This document shows positions 17,266 to 24,979 of a DNA stretch of 64,000 bases, piece by piece. A model generated the notes under the pieces. That model had not been told where the DNA came from, ran no database searches, and saw only the letters and a list, made by a program, of their open reading frames with translations. Position numbers and translations under genes: made by a program. Source of the DNA: Rhodococcus sp. 14-1411-2a (GTDB lineage Bacteria; Actinomycetota; Actinomycetes; Mycobacteriales; Mycobacteriaceae); the NCBI RefSeq assembly GCF_002259485.1, contig NZ_NPGA01000019.1:470404-534403 (forward strand). Direction: 5' to 3'. Each line of letters opens with the position of its first letter. Within the stretch, counting starts at the first letter, position 1.

Positions 17266-18264
17266 TCAGGCGGGCTGGGGTGCGGCACGGAACGTGCGGC
17301 GATACGCATTCGGCGTGGTGCATCGCAACCTCACGAAATGCTGCCGCAGGGCCGCGGCATTGCCGAAACCGACCACCTCGGCGATCGAATCCATCGGCAG
17401 ATCCGAGTTCTCCAACAGCTGCTGCGCCGCCAGTACTCGTTGGTCGTTGAGCCAGCGCGCGGGTGTGGTTCCGGTTTCGGCCGCGAACTTGCGGGCGAAG
17501 GTTCGCGCCGACATGTTCACCCGCGCCGCCAGTCGACCGATGGTCAGCTCGGAGTCGAGATTCTCGGTCATCCAGTCCAGCAGCGGAGCCAGTGTCTCGG
17601 TACGAGTGGCGGGCAGCGGACTGGTGACGAATTGAGCCTGGCCGCCATCACGATGCGGAGGAACGACCATCCGGCGAGCGATCCCGTTGGCCACGACGCT
17701 GCCCTGGTACTTGCGCACGATGTGCAGGCACAGGTCGATTCCGGCTGCCGTCCCTGCGCTGGTGAGTACGTTGCCCGCATCCACGTAGAGGACGTTCGGA
17801 TCCACCTGTGCCAGGGGGTATTTTGCGGCCAGTGAGGCGGAGTGCCGCCAATGCGTCGTGCAGGGTCTGCCGTCGAGAAGTCCCGCTTTGCCGAGTACGA
17901 AAGCACCGTTGCACAGGCTCGCGACCATCGCGCCTCGTTCCACCGCTGCGCGAAGCTTGGCCAGCAGGGGTTCGATGGATGCGTCGTATTCGGTTCCGCA
18001 CACGAAGCTGCCGTCCACAGCCGTCTCGGTGCCACCGGCCGGAATGATGATCAGATCGGCGCTGTCGAGACTGTCGAGATCGTGCGGCACGTCGATGGTG
18101 TAACCGACGCGGGTGCGGATCGGTTGGGGGACACCTGCGATCAGAGAGAAGTCGTAGGTGGGTAGGCCCTCGTCCGAGCGATCGAATCCGAACACCTCGC
18201 AGGCGACGCCCAGCTCGAACTGTTCGGTCAACGGCATCAGCGCGACAACCACTCGTTTCAGCAT
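17266..18264 (-). CDS. GlxA-like regulator (DJ-1/PfpI domain plus AraC HTH)
   Basis: A 332-residue transcription factor. Residues 1-180 are a DJ-1/PfpI domain with the nucleophile-elbow region MVASLCNGAFVLGKAG (Cys118) and the THWRHSASLAAKYP segment typical of the GlxA family. Residues 220-325 are the AraC-type double helix-turn-helix (IGRLAARVNMSARTFARKF and IAEVVGFGNAAALRQHF, then TTPNAYRR). Relatives control catabolic genes for compounds such as glycine betaine or arginine, but no such target is next to it. A small membrane-protein gene lies divergent, and an imperfect inverted repeat lies between the two. The ligand and targets are unknown. Confidence 0.92.
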   Translation of the reverse strand: MLKRVVVALMPLTEQFELGVACEVFGFDRSDEGLPTYDFSLIAGVPQPIRTRVGYTIDVPHDLDSLDSADLIIIPAGGTETAVDGSFVCGTEYDASIEPLLAKLRAAVERGAMVASLCNGAFVLGKAGLLDGRPCTTHWRHSASLAAKYPLAQVDPNVLYVDAGNVLTSAGTAAGIDLCLHIVRKYQGSVVANGIARRMVVPPHRDGGQAQFVTSPLPATRTETLAPLLDWMTENLDSELTIGRLAARVNMSARTFARKFAAETGTTPARWLNDQRVLAAQQLLENSDLPMDSIAEVVGFGNAAALRQHFVRLRCTTPNAYRRTFRAAPQPA

Positions 18265-18274
18265 GAAAAAAGTA

Positions 18275-18309
18275 TGGCAGAAAGTCGTCGATATATGGCT
18301 TTACTGCCA
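18275..18309. promoter_or_regulatory. Imperfect inverted repeat beside the GlxA-like gene
   Basis: TGGCAGAAAG at 18275-18284 and CTTTACTGCCA at 18299-18309 are inverted copies apart from one inserted base, with 14 bases between them. This is 11 bases upstream of the regulator's start, in the region shared with the divergent small gene. It is a reasonable candidate for an autoregulatory operator. Confidence 0.35.
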
Positions 18310-18345
18310 CTCGTGCGCACTGTTCGCAGGTTGGAGGCTAGCGGC

Positions 18346-18462
18346 ATGACAATTGTATTGGTAGTTGTGCTGTTGTTCCTGGCCCTCGACGTCCTCGTGC
18401 TCGCAGGCCTCGCTCCCGATACCCACGCGGAGGTGACCCAGTTCGGCGACTTCCGGTTCTAG
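18346..18462 (+). CDS. Small single-span membrane protein, 38 aa
   Basis: A 38-residue product: a single hydrophobic helix (MTIVLVVVLLFLALDVLVLA) followed by a short hydrophilic tail ending in FGDFRF. The ATG at 18346 is preceded by GGAGG with an eight-base spacer, which is the main support for a real gene. Starts further upstream in the same frame (18274, 18295) lack such a site. It is divergent from the GlxA-like regulator. I know no family; small one-helix proteins often modulate larger membrane complexes, but nothing here identifies a partner. Confidence 0.6.
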   Translation: MTIVLVVVLLFLALDVLVLAGLAPDTHAEVTQFGDFRF

Positions 18463-18473
18463 GGTGCCCGGGG

Positions 18474-18980
18474 TCAGCCGATCCGCCATTCGCGCTTGGC
18501 ATCGCCGTCCCACCGGCGCAGCGCAACCGCAGATCCCACCAGATCGTCGATGTCCGCCGAGAGCAGGCGCACCGCCGCTCCTGCCTCCTCGGGCGTCAAC
18601 CGGCGAGCCACCGTCACGTGCGGTGTCCATCGGCCGGGTTCGAGGTGGTCGAGCGAACGTTCGCCCACGGCCTCGTGCATCCGGCCGTGCAGATCGAGCA
18701 ACTCGCTCGACGGAACGACCAGTCGCGCCAGGGTGATCGTTCGACCGCCGAACACGACGAGCCCGCCCAGGCGCACATCGAACGGATCGAATCGGACCGC
18801 ATTGCCATCGTCCACCGCGGTCGGCATCGACGACGCCACTGCGACGGTGATGTGCGGGCGATTCGACTCACCGCGGTGGCGGTTCTGGCTCGGGAGCCCG
18901 GCCTCGGACAGCGCCGCCCACTCGCGGCGCACCGCAGCGTCGAGGCCGGAGTCGAGTAGTAGTTCTGCGGACTGCACCAT
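18474..18980 (-). CDS. 2'-5' RNA ligase / cyclic phosphodiesterase-like protein
   Basis: A 168-residue member of the 2H phosphoesterase superfamily (LigT/ThpR-like). Both HxT motifs are present: RPHITVAVA near residue 50 and PHVTVARRL near residue 125. Each lies before a beta strand, and together they form the two-histidine active site. Such enzymes open or close 2',3'-cyclic or 2'-5' phosphodiester linkages in RNA; the physiological substrate is usually unknown. The start is ATG 18980 (ATG 18989 possible). It is divergent from the dehydrogenase gene, with only 10 bases between the starts, so the promoters must overlap the coding sequences. Confidence 0.85.
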   Translation of the reverse strand: MVQSAELLLDSGLDAAVRREWAALSEAGLPSQNRHRGESNRPHITVAVASSMPTAVDDGNAVRFDPFDVRLGGLVVFGGRTITLARLVVPSSELLDLHGRMHEAVGERSLDHLEPGRWTPHVTVARRLTPEEAGAAVRLLSADIDDLVGSAVALRRWDGDAKREWRIG

Positions 18981-18990
18981 GGAGCCCATG

Positions 18991-20088
18991 ATGTCGCAGA
19001 CTGACGGCCGGAATACGACGACGCTCAGGATCGGGGCCATGACCGGCGACGGGATAGGCCACGAGATAGTGCCCGCGACGATCCGGGTGGTCGACGCGGC
19101 CCTGGCGTCCGTCGGCGGCCCGGCCGTGGACTGGGTGCGCCTCCCGCTGGGCATGGACGCCATCGACCAGCACGGAACGCCGGTACCCGGGAGCACGCTG
19201 GACGAATTGGGTGAGCTCGAAAGCTGGATTCTGGGACCGCACGACAGCGCGTCGTATCCGGAGCCGTTCCGATCCGAACTGACTCCAGGCGGACGGATTC
19301 GCAAGAAATTCGACCTGTTCGCCAACATCCGGCCGGCGAAGGCACTGCCCGGCGTACGGGCGCTGTCCCCGCGAATGGATCTGGTGGTCGTGCGGGAGAA
19401 CACCGAGGGGTTCTACGCAGATCGCAACATGTTCGTCGGCAGCGGGGAGTTCATGCCCACTCCCGATGTGGCGTTGGCCGTCGGAGTGTTCACGCGCGCG
19501 GCCTGCGAACGCATTGCATGTGAGGCATTCTCGCTGGCCGAGCGACGCAGCAGGAAAATGACCATCGTGCACAAGACCAACGTGCTGTCGATGACGACGG
19601 GGCTGTTCCGCGATGCGTGCCGCGCCGTGGGCGAGCAATTTCCTCACGTCCAGGTCACCGAGGAGCACGTCGACGCGCTCGCGGCGCACCTGGTTCGGCG
19701 GGGCGAGGACTACGACGTCATCGTGGCCGAGAACATGTTCGGTGACATTCTGTCGGATCTGACAGGTGAGCTGTCCGGGTCGCTGGGCACCGCGCCGTCG
19801 ATCAACTCCTCGGAAACCCAGGCGATGGCGCAGGCCTCGCACGGGTCGGCCCCGGACATCGCAGGGAAGAACCGGGCCAATCCGACGGCACTCTTCCTGT
19901 CCGCTGCAATGCTGCTCGAGTGGCTCGCCCCGCGCCACACGGACGATCGGCTGGCCGCGGCCGCCGGCCGGATCCGTGACGCCGTCGACGCCACGGTCGA
20001 ATCCGGGGTCGCGACAGCCGACCTCGGTGGGCAGGCGTCGACCAGCGCATTCACCGAGGCCGTGGAAGCCCGGGTGCACCGGCGCTGA
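18991..20088 (+). CDS. Isocitrate/isopropylmalate dehydrogenase-family enzyme
   Basis: A 365-residue metal-dependent beta-decarboxylating dehydrogenase. It begins TLRIGAMTGDGIGHEIVP, carries VVVRENTEGFYADRN (the Tyr and substrate-loop region), the catalytic Lys in TIVHKTNVLS, and the metal-binding Asp cluster in ENMFGDILSDL. It then has HGSAPDIAGKNRANP, the cofactor-binding loop. Substrates in this family include isocitrate, 3-isopropylmalate, homoisocitrate and tartrate. The loop RNMFVGSGEFMPTPDVAL does not match LeuB, so the substrate stays open. GGAG six bases before ATG 18991 sets the start. It is not within a leucine operon. Confidence 0.88.
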   Translation: MSQTDGRNTTTLRIGAMTGDGIGHEIVPATIRVVDAALASVGGPAVDWVRLPLGMDAIDQHGTPVPGSTLDELGELESWILGPHDSASYPEPFRSELTPGGRIRKKFDLFANIRPAKALPGVRALSPRMDLVVVRENTEGFYADRNMFVGSGEFMPTPDVALAVGVFTRAACERIACEAFSLAERRSRKMTIVHKTNVLSMTTGLFRDACRAVGEQFPHVQVTEEHVDALAAHLVRRGEDYDVIVAENMFGDILSDLTGELSGSLGTAPSINSSETQAMAQASHGSAPDIAGKNRANPTALFLSAAMLLEWLAPRHTDDRLAAAAGRIRDAVDATVESGVATADLGGQASTSAFTEAVEARVHRR

Positions 20089-20103
20089 TCGCGGCGCACT
20101 CGG

Positions 20104-20931
20104 TCAGAGCGGTTTGCGGCTGCTGAAGATCGCGGTGCCCGGAAAGAGTTGCCCGCGCAGTGGACTCCACTGTCCCCACTCGCGGTCGAGCCATTCCGGC
20201 CAGTCCGGTTCGACGATGTCGCGCACCTCGAGACCTGCGGCGACCAGCTCGCGCACGCGGTCACCGATCGTCCGGTGGTGCTCCACGTAGTTGGGAGTCC
20301 CGTCGGCGTCGTATTCGACGTACGGGGTTCGATCGAAGTACGGAATCGTCGCGGTCAGACCGCCGACCCCGGGATCGTCGGGAAACACCCAGCGCATCGG
20401 ATGGTTGACGGCGAACACCCAGATCCCGCCCGGCCGCAGTACCCGCGTGACTTCCTTCATCACATTGGCGGAGTCCGCGACGAACGGCACCGCACCGAAG
20501 GCCGAGCAGACGATGTCGAACCGCTCGTCGGCAAACGGTAAGGACTCGGCACTGGCCTGCACCAGCGGAACCGTCGACCCGCCCGCGGCCATTGCATCGA
20601 CGCCGCGCTGCAACATGCCCATCGAGATGTCGAGACCGATCGCGCGCGCACCCTGGGTTCCGAGCCAGCGGGCGCACGGTGCACTGCCGCAGCCCACTTC
20701 GAGGACGTCCTTGCCCGCGACGTCGCCCAGCAGATGCACGTCGCCCTCGTGCAGCCCCTCCGGGCACCAGACGAACTCCCCGGATTCGGTCGACACTCCG
20801 AGAAACGCGCCGTGCGTACGGTGGTAGCTCTCGGCGTCGGAATCCCACCAGAGACGACTCGCGCGGTCACTCGCGACCGAATCGATTCGGCCGCGGCCGG
20901 GAGTGGACGACGGTGTGGAAAGATCGGTCAC
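20104..20931 (-). CDS. SAM-dependent methyltransferase (class I)
   Basis: A 275-residue methyltransferase with the Methyltransf_11 layout. Motif I is VLEVGCGSAPCARWLG, the acidic residue after strand 2 is in GLDISMGMLQ, motif II is FDIVCSAFGAVPFV, and motif III is VLRPGGIWVFAVNHP. An N-terminal segment with WWDSDAESYHRTHG and FVWCPEGLHEGDV is typical of a widespread actinobacterial subfamily whose acceptor is unknown. Its 3' end faces the dehydrogenase gene, 15 bases away, with no terminator visible between them. Its start is divergent from rpsA. Confidence 0.9.
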   Translation of the reverse strand: MTDLSTPSSTPGRGRIDSVASDRASRLWWDSDAESYHRTHGAFLGVSTESGEFVWCPEGLHEGDVHLLGDVAGKDVLEVGCGSAPCARWLGTQGARAIGLDISMGMLQRGVDAMAAGGSTVPLVQASAESLPFADERFDIVCSAFGAVPFVADSANVMKEVTRVLRPGGIWVFAVNHPMRWVFPDDPGVGGLTATIPYFDRTPYVEYDADGTPNYVEHHRTIGDRVRELVAAGLEVRDIVEPDWPEWLDREWGQWSPLRGQLFPGTAIFSSRKPL

Positions 20932-20950
20932 ACGCCGACTCTAACCGGGT

Positions 20951-20980
20951 TTGTGCTGGTACTGCGGCATCGCGTACCCT
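20951..20980 (+). promoter_or_regulatory. Candidate rpsA promoter
   Basis: TTGTGC (20951-20956) and TACCCT (20975-20980) are separated by 18 bases, a sigma-70-type arrangement. Transcription from about 20987 would give an rpsA leader of about 160 nt. Confidence 0.45.
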
Positions 20981-21146
20981 GTTCAACGCGAGTGTGTTCA
21001 TGCTGCGCCCAGGTCGGGTTCCCTCGACCTCGGCGCACACGGATCCGGCAACGGATTCGCCGAAGATGCTCGTGTTGCACACGTTTCACCAAGTCCGACC
21101 GAACATCCATCAACCGATACCCAACCCGTCCGGAGCAACTCAACAC

Positions 21147-22625
21147 ATGCCCTCAACCACAACCTCACCGCAGGTAGCCGTCAACGATATCGGCTCCGCA
21201 GAGGATTTTCTCGCCGCCATCGACGCCACGATCAAGTACTTCAACGATGGTGACATCGTCGAGGGCACCATCGTCAAGGTCGATCGTGACGAGGTTCTAC
21301 TCGACATCGGTTACAAGACCGAAGGCGTCATTCCTTCCCGCGAGCTCTCCATCAAGCACGACGTCGACCCCAACGAGGTCGTCTCCGTGGGAGATGAGAT
21401 CGAAGCACTCGTCCTCACCAAGGAGGACAAGGAAGGCCGTCTGATCCTGTCCAAGAAGCGAGCTCAGTACGAGCGCGCTTGGGGCACGATCGAGGAGCTC
21501 AAGGAGAAGGACGAGGCCGTCAAGGGCACCGTCATCGAGGTCGTCAAGGGTGGACTCATCCTGGACATCGGTCTTCGTGGCTTCCTTCCCGCCTCGCTCG
21601 TCGAGATGCGTCGCGTCCGCGACCTCCAGCCGTACGTCGGCAAGGAGATCGAGGCCAAGATCATCGAGCTCGACAAGAACCGCAACAACGTGGTCCTGTC
21701 GCGCCGCGCATGGCTCGAGCAGACCCAGTCCGAGGTCCGCAGCGAGTTCCTGCACCAGCTTCAGAAGGGCCAGGTCCGCAAGGGCGTCGTGTCCTCCATC
21801 GTCAACTTCGGTGCCTTCGTGGACCTGGGTGGCGTCGACGGACTCGTGCACGTCTCCGAGCTGTCCTGGAAGCACATCGATCACCCGTCCGAGGTTGTCG
21901 AGGTCGGCACCGAGGTCACCGTCGAGGTTCTCGACGTCGACCTGGACCGCGAGCGTGTTTCGCTGTCGCTCAAGGCAACTCAGGAAGATCCGTGGCGCCA
22001 GTTCGCTCGCACCCACGCGATCGGCCAGATCGTGCCCGGCAAGGTCACCAAGCTCGTTCCCTTCGGTGCATTCGTGCGCGTCGAAGAGGGCATCGAGGGC
22101 CTCGTGCACATCTCCGAGCTGGCCGAGCGCCACGTGGAGGTTCCGGACCAGGTCGTGGGTGTCGGCGACGACGCACTCGTCAAGGTCATCGACATCGATC
22201 TCGAGCGTCGCCGGATTTCGTTGAGCCTCAAGCAGGCCAACGAGGACTACGCAGAAGAGTTCGATCCGTCCAAGTACGGCATGGCCGACTCGTACGACGA
22301 GGGTGGCAACTACATCTTCCCCGAAGGCTTCGACTCCGAGACCAACGAATGGCTCGAAGGTTACGAGAAGCAGCGTGAAGAGTGGGAAGGTCGCTACGCC
22401 GAGGCGGAGCGTCGCCACAAGATGCACACCGCTCAGATGGAGAAGACGGCCAAGGACGAAGCTGCCGAAGCCGCCAACACCAACTACTCCTCCGAGTCGG
22501 GTCAGGCCCCCGCCGATGCAGAAGGCGACGCTCCCGCAGCGTCGGCTCCGGCCTCGACCGGTGGTTCGCTGGCCAGCGATGCGCAGCTCGCTGCACTTCG
22601 CGAGAAGCTGTCGGGCAACGCCTGA
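21147..22625 (+). CDS. rpsA: 30S ribosomal protein S1
   Basis: A 492-residue RNA-binding protein that helps mRNA bind to the 30S subunit. It has four S1 (OB-fold) repeats at about residues 35-105, 121-190, 208-277 and 293-363 (IVEGTIVKVDRDEVLLDIG, VKGTVIEVVKGGLILDIG, RKGVVSSIVNFGAFVDLGG, VPGKVTKLVPFGAFVRV). This is the shorter actinobacterial form; E. coli has six repeats. The C-terminal 100 or so residues are charged and Ala/Ser-rich, probably disordered. The start ATG 21147 matches the family; the long frame upstream has no ribosome-binding site. A strong terminator follows. The M. tuberculosis orthologue has been studied in connection with trans-translation and pyrazinamide. Confidence 0.97.
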   Translation: MPSTTTSPQVAVNDIGSAEDFLAAIDATIKYFNDGDIVEGTIVKVDRDEVLLDIGYKTEGVIPSRELSIKHDVDPNEVVSVGDEIEALVLTKEDKEGRLILSKKRAQYERAWGTIEELKEKDEAVKGTVIEVVKGGLILDIGLRGFLPASLVEMRRVRDLQPYVGKEIEAKIIELDKNRNNVVLSRRAWLEQTQSEVRSEFLHQLQKGQVRKGVVSSIVNFGAFVDLGGVDGLVHVSELSWKHIDHPSEVVEVGTEVTVEVLDVDLDRERVSLSLKATQEDPWRQFARTHAIGQIVPGKVTKLVPFGAFVRVEEGIEGLVHISELAERHVEVPDQVVGVGDDALVKVIDIDLERRRISLSLKQANEDYAEEFDPSKYGMADSYDEGGNYIFPEGFDSETNEWLEGYEKQREEWEGRYAEAERRHKMHTAQMEKTAKDEAAEAANTNYSSESGQAPADAEGDAPAASAPASTGGSLASDAQLAALREKLSGNA

Positions 22626-22658
22626 TAGAAGTGGTCCACCCGTGAGGGTGTGACACCG

Positions 22659-22694
22659 AGCCCCGGTTCTCCACGTGAGAACCGGGGCTTTCTC
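22659..22694 (+). terminator. rpsA terminator
   Basis: A perfect 13-bp stem (22659-22671 with 22677-22689) with a five-base loop, followed by a short T-rich stretch (TTTCTCG). It lies 34 bases after the rpsA stop. Confidence 0.85.
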
Positions 22695-22733
22695 GTTTCG
22701 AATCAGGGGAGCAGAGAAGCTGCGGACACGACA

Positions 22734-22763
22734 ATGGACCCGGTTCCGATGAACCGGGCCCAT
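22734..22763 (-). terminator. Terminator of the small gene at 22783
   Basis: A 13-bp stem with one mismatch and a four-base loop, just beyond the stop of the minus-strand 69-residue gene. It probably ends that transcript, facing the rpsA terminator. Confidence 0.6.
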
Positions 22764-22782
22764 GTGTGAGGGGGAGTGCGAA

Positions 22783-22992
22783 CTACGCGGCGGTGGCTGG
22801 ACTCCACTGGCCGACGCTCTCCGTGCGCTTGCGCATGCTGGCGAAGCTGTGGCGGGCGGGGGTCAGGAGGTTGGTGAACCAGTTACGCCGATGGTCGGCC
22901 AACGCCGAGGCTACTTCCGGGATGAGAATGCAATGAACGCCTGCATCCATGCCAAGGCGGTGCCGACCCGGTTGGATCTGATTGCTTCGCAT
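22783..22992 (-). CDS. Small hypothetical protein, 69 aa
   Basis: Not recognised. The 69-residue product is basic and ends in a helix-forming and Trp-containing stretch (RRNWFTNLLTPARHSFASMR, then SVGQWSPATAA). It has no membrane segment. Support for a real gene comes from AGGA six bases before ATG 22992, codon use like its neighbours, and a hairpin terminator just past the stop. It lies between rpsA and coaE, transcribed against both. The open frame continues far upstream opposite coaE, but that part is a shadow. Confidence 0.6.
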   Translation of the reverse strand: MRSNQIQPGRHRLGMDAGVHCILIPEVASALADHRRNWFTNLLTPARHSFASMRKRTESVGQWSPATAA

Positions 22993-23121
22993 GGGTGTCC
23001 TTTTCAATAGCTGTGGGTCGGCACATCGAGGTCTCGCCCGTCGAAGATAACCGACCCACCTCCGAAAACGGTGCATTTGAGGCTGGTGTGATTCGGCGTG
23101 TTCGAGTGTCAGACTGGTTGC

Positions 23122-24339
23122 ATGCTGAGACTGGGACTGACCGGTGGAATAGGTGCCGGAAAATCGACCGTTGCCAAGGTGCTGACCGAACTCGGGGGAG
23201 TGCTCGTCGACTCCGATGTGCTTGCCCGTGAAGTCGTGGAGCCGGGAACGCCTGGGCTGCAACGACTGACGGACACCTTCGGAGTCGACATTCTCGCACC
23301 CGACGGCTCGCTCGACCGTCCGGCGTTGGCGACCAAGGCATTCGGCGACGAGGAATCCCGCAAGAAGCTCAACGCCATCGTTCATCCGTTGGTCGGCGAG
23401 CGCACCGCCGCGATCATCGACGGTGCAGCGCCGGATGCCGTAGTGGTGCAGGACATTCCGCTCCTCGTGGAGGGATCGATGGGCCCGTTCTTTCACCTCG
23501 TGGTCATCGTGTGGGTCGACGCCGAGGAACGGGTGCGTCGTCTGACGGGACAGCGAGGCATGCCCGAGGCCGACGCTCGCGCGCGGATCGCAGCGCAGGC
23601 AACCGATGATGCGCGCCGCGCTGCAGCAGACGTGTGGATCGACAACACCGGTGCGCCAGGCAGCGTCGACGACGTCGTCCGAGCCCTGTGGAACGAGCGC
23701 CTGATTCCCTTCGAGCGCAACATCAGGGAGGGGATCATCGCGCGCGTTCATCCGGAACAGGTGACGGCCGACCCCACGTGGGAATCGCAGGCCCGACGCA
23801 TCATCTCGCGCCTGGCCCTTGCCTGCGCGGACAAAGCGGTCCGAATCGACCACATCGGCTCCACCGCGGTGCCCGGTCTCGACGCGAAGGATGTCATCGA
23901 CATTCAGATCACCGTGCGCGGGCTCGACGACGCCGATGCTGTCGCCGAGCAGCTGCGCGTGGCAGGGTTCCCTCGGCGAGAGGCCAGCAACTTCGACTAT
24001 CCAAAGCCCGCATACGGAATCGGCGGAGAAGCCGATCCTGCCGTGTGGGCCAAGCGTTTTCACGGCAGCGCAGACCCCGGCCGGCCGGCGAACGTACATA
24101 TCCGGGTCGACGGCTGGCCGAATCAGACGTTCGCCCTGCTGTTCCGGGACTGGCTGCGAGCGGACGACAACATCACCACCGAATACGCCGGAATCAAGCG
24201 ACGCGCCTCCGAGGCCGCTGCCGGAATCACCGACTTCGGCTCGGCCATCGAGGCCTACGAGAACGCGAAAGCCCCATGGTTCGATGTGGCATACCGTCGG
24301 GCATGGCAGTGGGCGGAGCAGACCGACTGGACCGCGTGA
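23122..24339 (+). CDS. coaE: Dephospho-CoA kinase fused to GrpB/UPF0157 domain
   Basis: The N-terminal half (about 1-195) is dephospho-CoA kinase, the last step of coenzyme A synthesis, which phosphorylates the 3'-OH of dephospho-CoA with ATP. The P-loop is GLTGGIGAGKST (residues 5-16), with DSDVLAREVV, HPLVGERT and DIPLLVE further on. The C-terminal half (about 205-375) is a GrpB/UPF0157 nucleotidyltransferase-like domain (VRIDHIGSTAVPGLDAKDVI, then VHIRVDGWPN and FRDWLRADD). The 405-residue fusion matches the M. tuberculosis CoaE layout. The ATG at 23122 starts directly at the kinase domain. What the GrpB domain does is not clear from sequence. Confidence 0.94.
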   Translation: MLRLGLTGGIGAGKSTVAKVLTELGGVLVDSDVLAREVVEPGTPGLQRLTDTFGVDILAPDGSLDRPALATKAFGDEESRKKLNAIVHPLVGERTAAIIDGAAPDAVVVQDIPLLVEGSMGPFFHLVVIVWVDAEERVRRLTGQRGMPEADARARIAAQATDDARRAAADVWIDNTGAPGSVDDVVRALWNERLIPFERNIREGIIARVHPEQVTADPTWESQARRIISRLALACADKAVRIDHIGSTAVPGLDAKDVIDIQITVRGLDDADAVAEQLRVAGFPRREASNFDYPKPAYGIGGEADPAVWAKRFHGSADPGRPANVHIRVDGWPNQTFALLFRDWLRADDNITTEYAGIKRRASEAAAGITDFGSAIEAYENAKAPWFDVAYRRAWQWAEQTDWTA

Positions 24340-24355
24340 ATCGGGGCCGACCGAG

Positions 24356-24901
24356 TCAGGACGGCTTGCCGTTCCACTCGGTCGGCATTCCGAGGGATGC
24401 GAGCCACGCGTTCAGGTCGTAGTCGTGCCGCGTCAGTCCTTCGATGGCCGTGATCGATCTGGCCAGCGCGAGCTCGGCCGTGGGGGTGTCGAGATGGCGC
24501 GCCACCCGAGCGTCGAACAGCTCGTCGACGTCGAGCAGGTCGTAATCGCGGCCGGTACGCACGCTGAGGTCGAGATAGTGGTCGACGGATGTCCATCGGG
24601 TGGCGCCGGCGGTGTACTCGCCGATGTCGACGTAGTAGTCCTGATCGCGGGCGTGCGCGGGCAGATAGTGGAACACCGAGGCCCGTAGCCCCAGAGCGGG
24701 CAGCAACCAGGACTCCAGGTAGTCGAAGTGGGCGTGATCGGACGGGCGGGCCATGTACAGCCCCCACGGCTCGACGCGGTATTCGTCGACGACACGGACG
24801 AACCCCTTGGGATCCACGTTCGTCTCGGCGACGAGGTCGAACGTCTCGTGCTTGGGGGCATGAACGACGGTGTGCGCACCGGCTGACGTGTGAGCGACCA
24901 T
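24356..24901 (-). CDS. DUF402 protein
   Basis: A 181-residue cytoplasmic protein of the DUF402 family (nucleoside-diphosphatase-like fold; FomD and Ntdp are relatives). The core is [29 protein letters not shown] and [10 protein letters not shown], followed by [10 protein letters not shown], which supplies the conserved acidic metal-binding residues of the family. It is the counterpart in place of M. tuberculosis Rv1632c, between coaE and uvrB. The start at ATG 24901 lacks a clear ribosome-binding site and may be further in. It converges on coaE (16 bases) and diverges from uvrB (78 bases). Its substrate is unknown. Confidence 0.82.
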   Translation of the reverse strand: MVAHTSAGAHTVVHAPKHETFDLVAETNVDPKGFVRVVDEYRVEPWGLYMARPSDHAHFDYLESWLLPALGLRASVFHYLPAHARDQDYYVDIGEYTAGATRWTSVDHYLDLSVRTGRDYDLLDVDELFDARVARHLDTPTAELALARSITAIEGLTRHDYDLNAWLASLGMPTEWNGKPS

Positions 24902-24967
24902 GCCTGTAGAAGCTACCGGGAACCGACGTCCGGGGTCTGCCCGACGGAACTTGTCGGTGGTCGCGTC

Positions 24968-24973
24968 TACGCT
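24968..24973 (+). promoter_or_regulatory. Candidate -10 box of uvrB (leaderless transcript)
   Basis: TACGCT ends six bases before ATG 24980, with no Shine-Dalgarno sequence between, so the transcript is probably leaderless. I looked for an actinobacterial LexA box (TCGAAC-N4-GTTCGA type) upstream and did not find one. Confidence 0.4.
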
Positions 24974-24979
24974 TGTGAA

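Noticed and set aside
24902..24979. Possible SOS (LexA) box before uvrB, and likewise before uvrA (37054-37199)
   Set aside because: I looked for TCGAAC-N4-GTTCGA-type palindromes and found only partial half-sites such as CTCGTTCGG.
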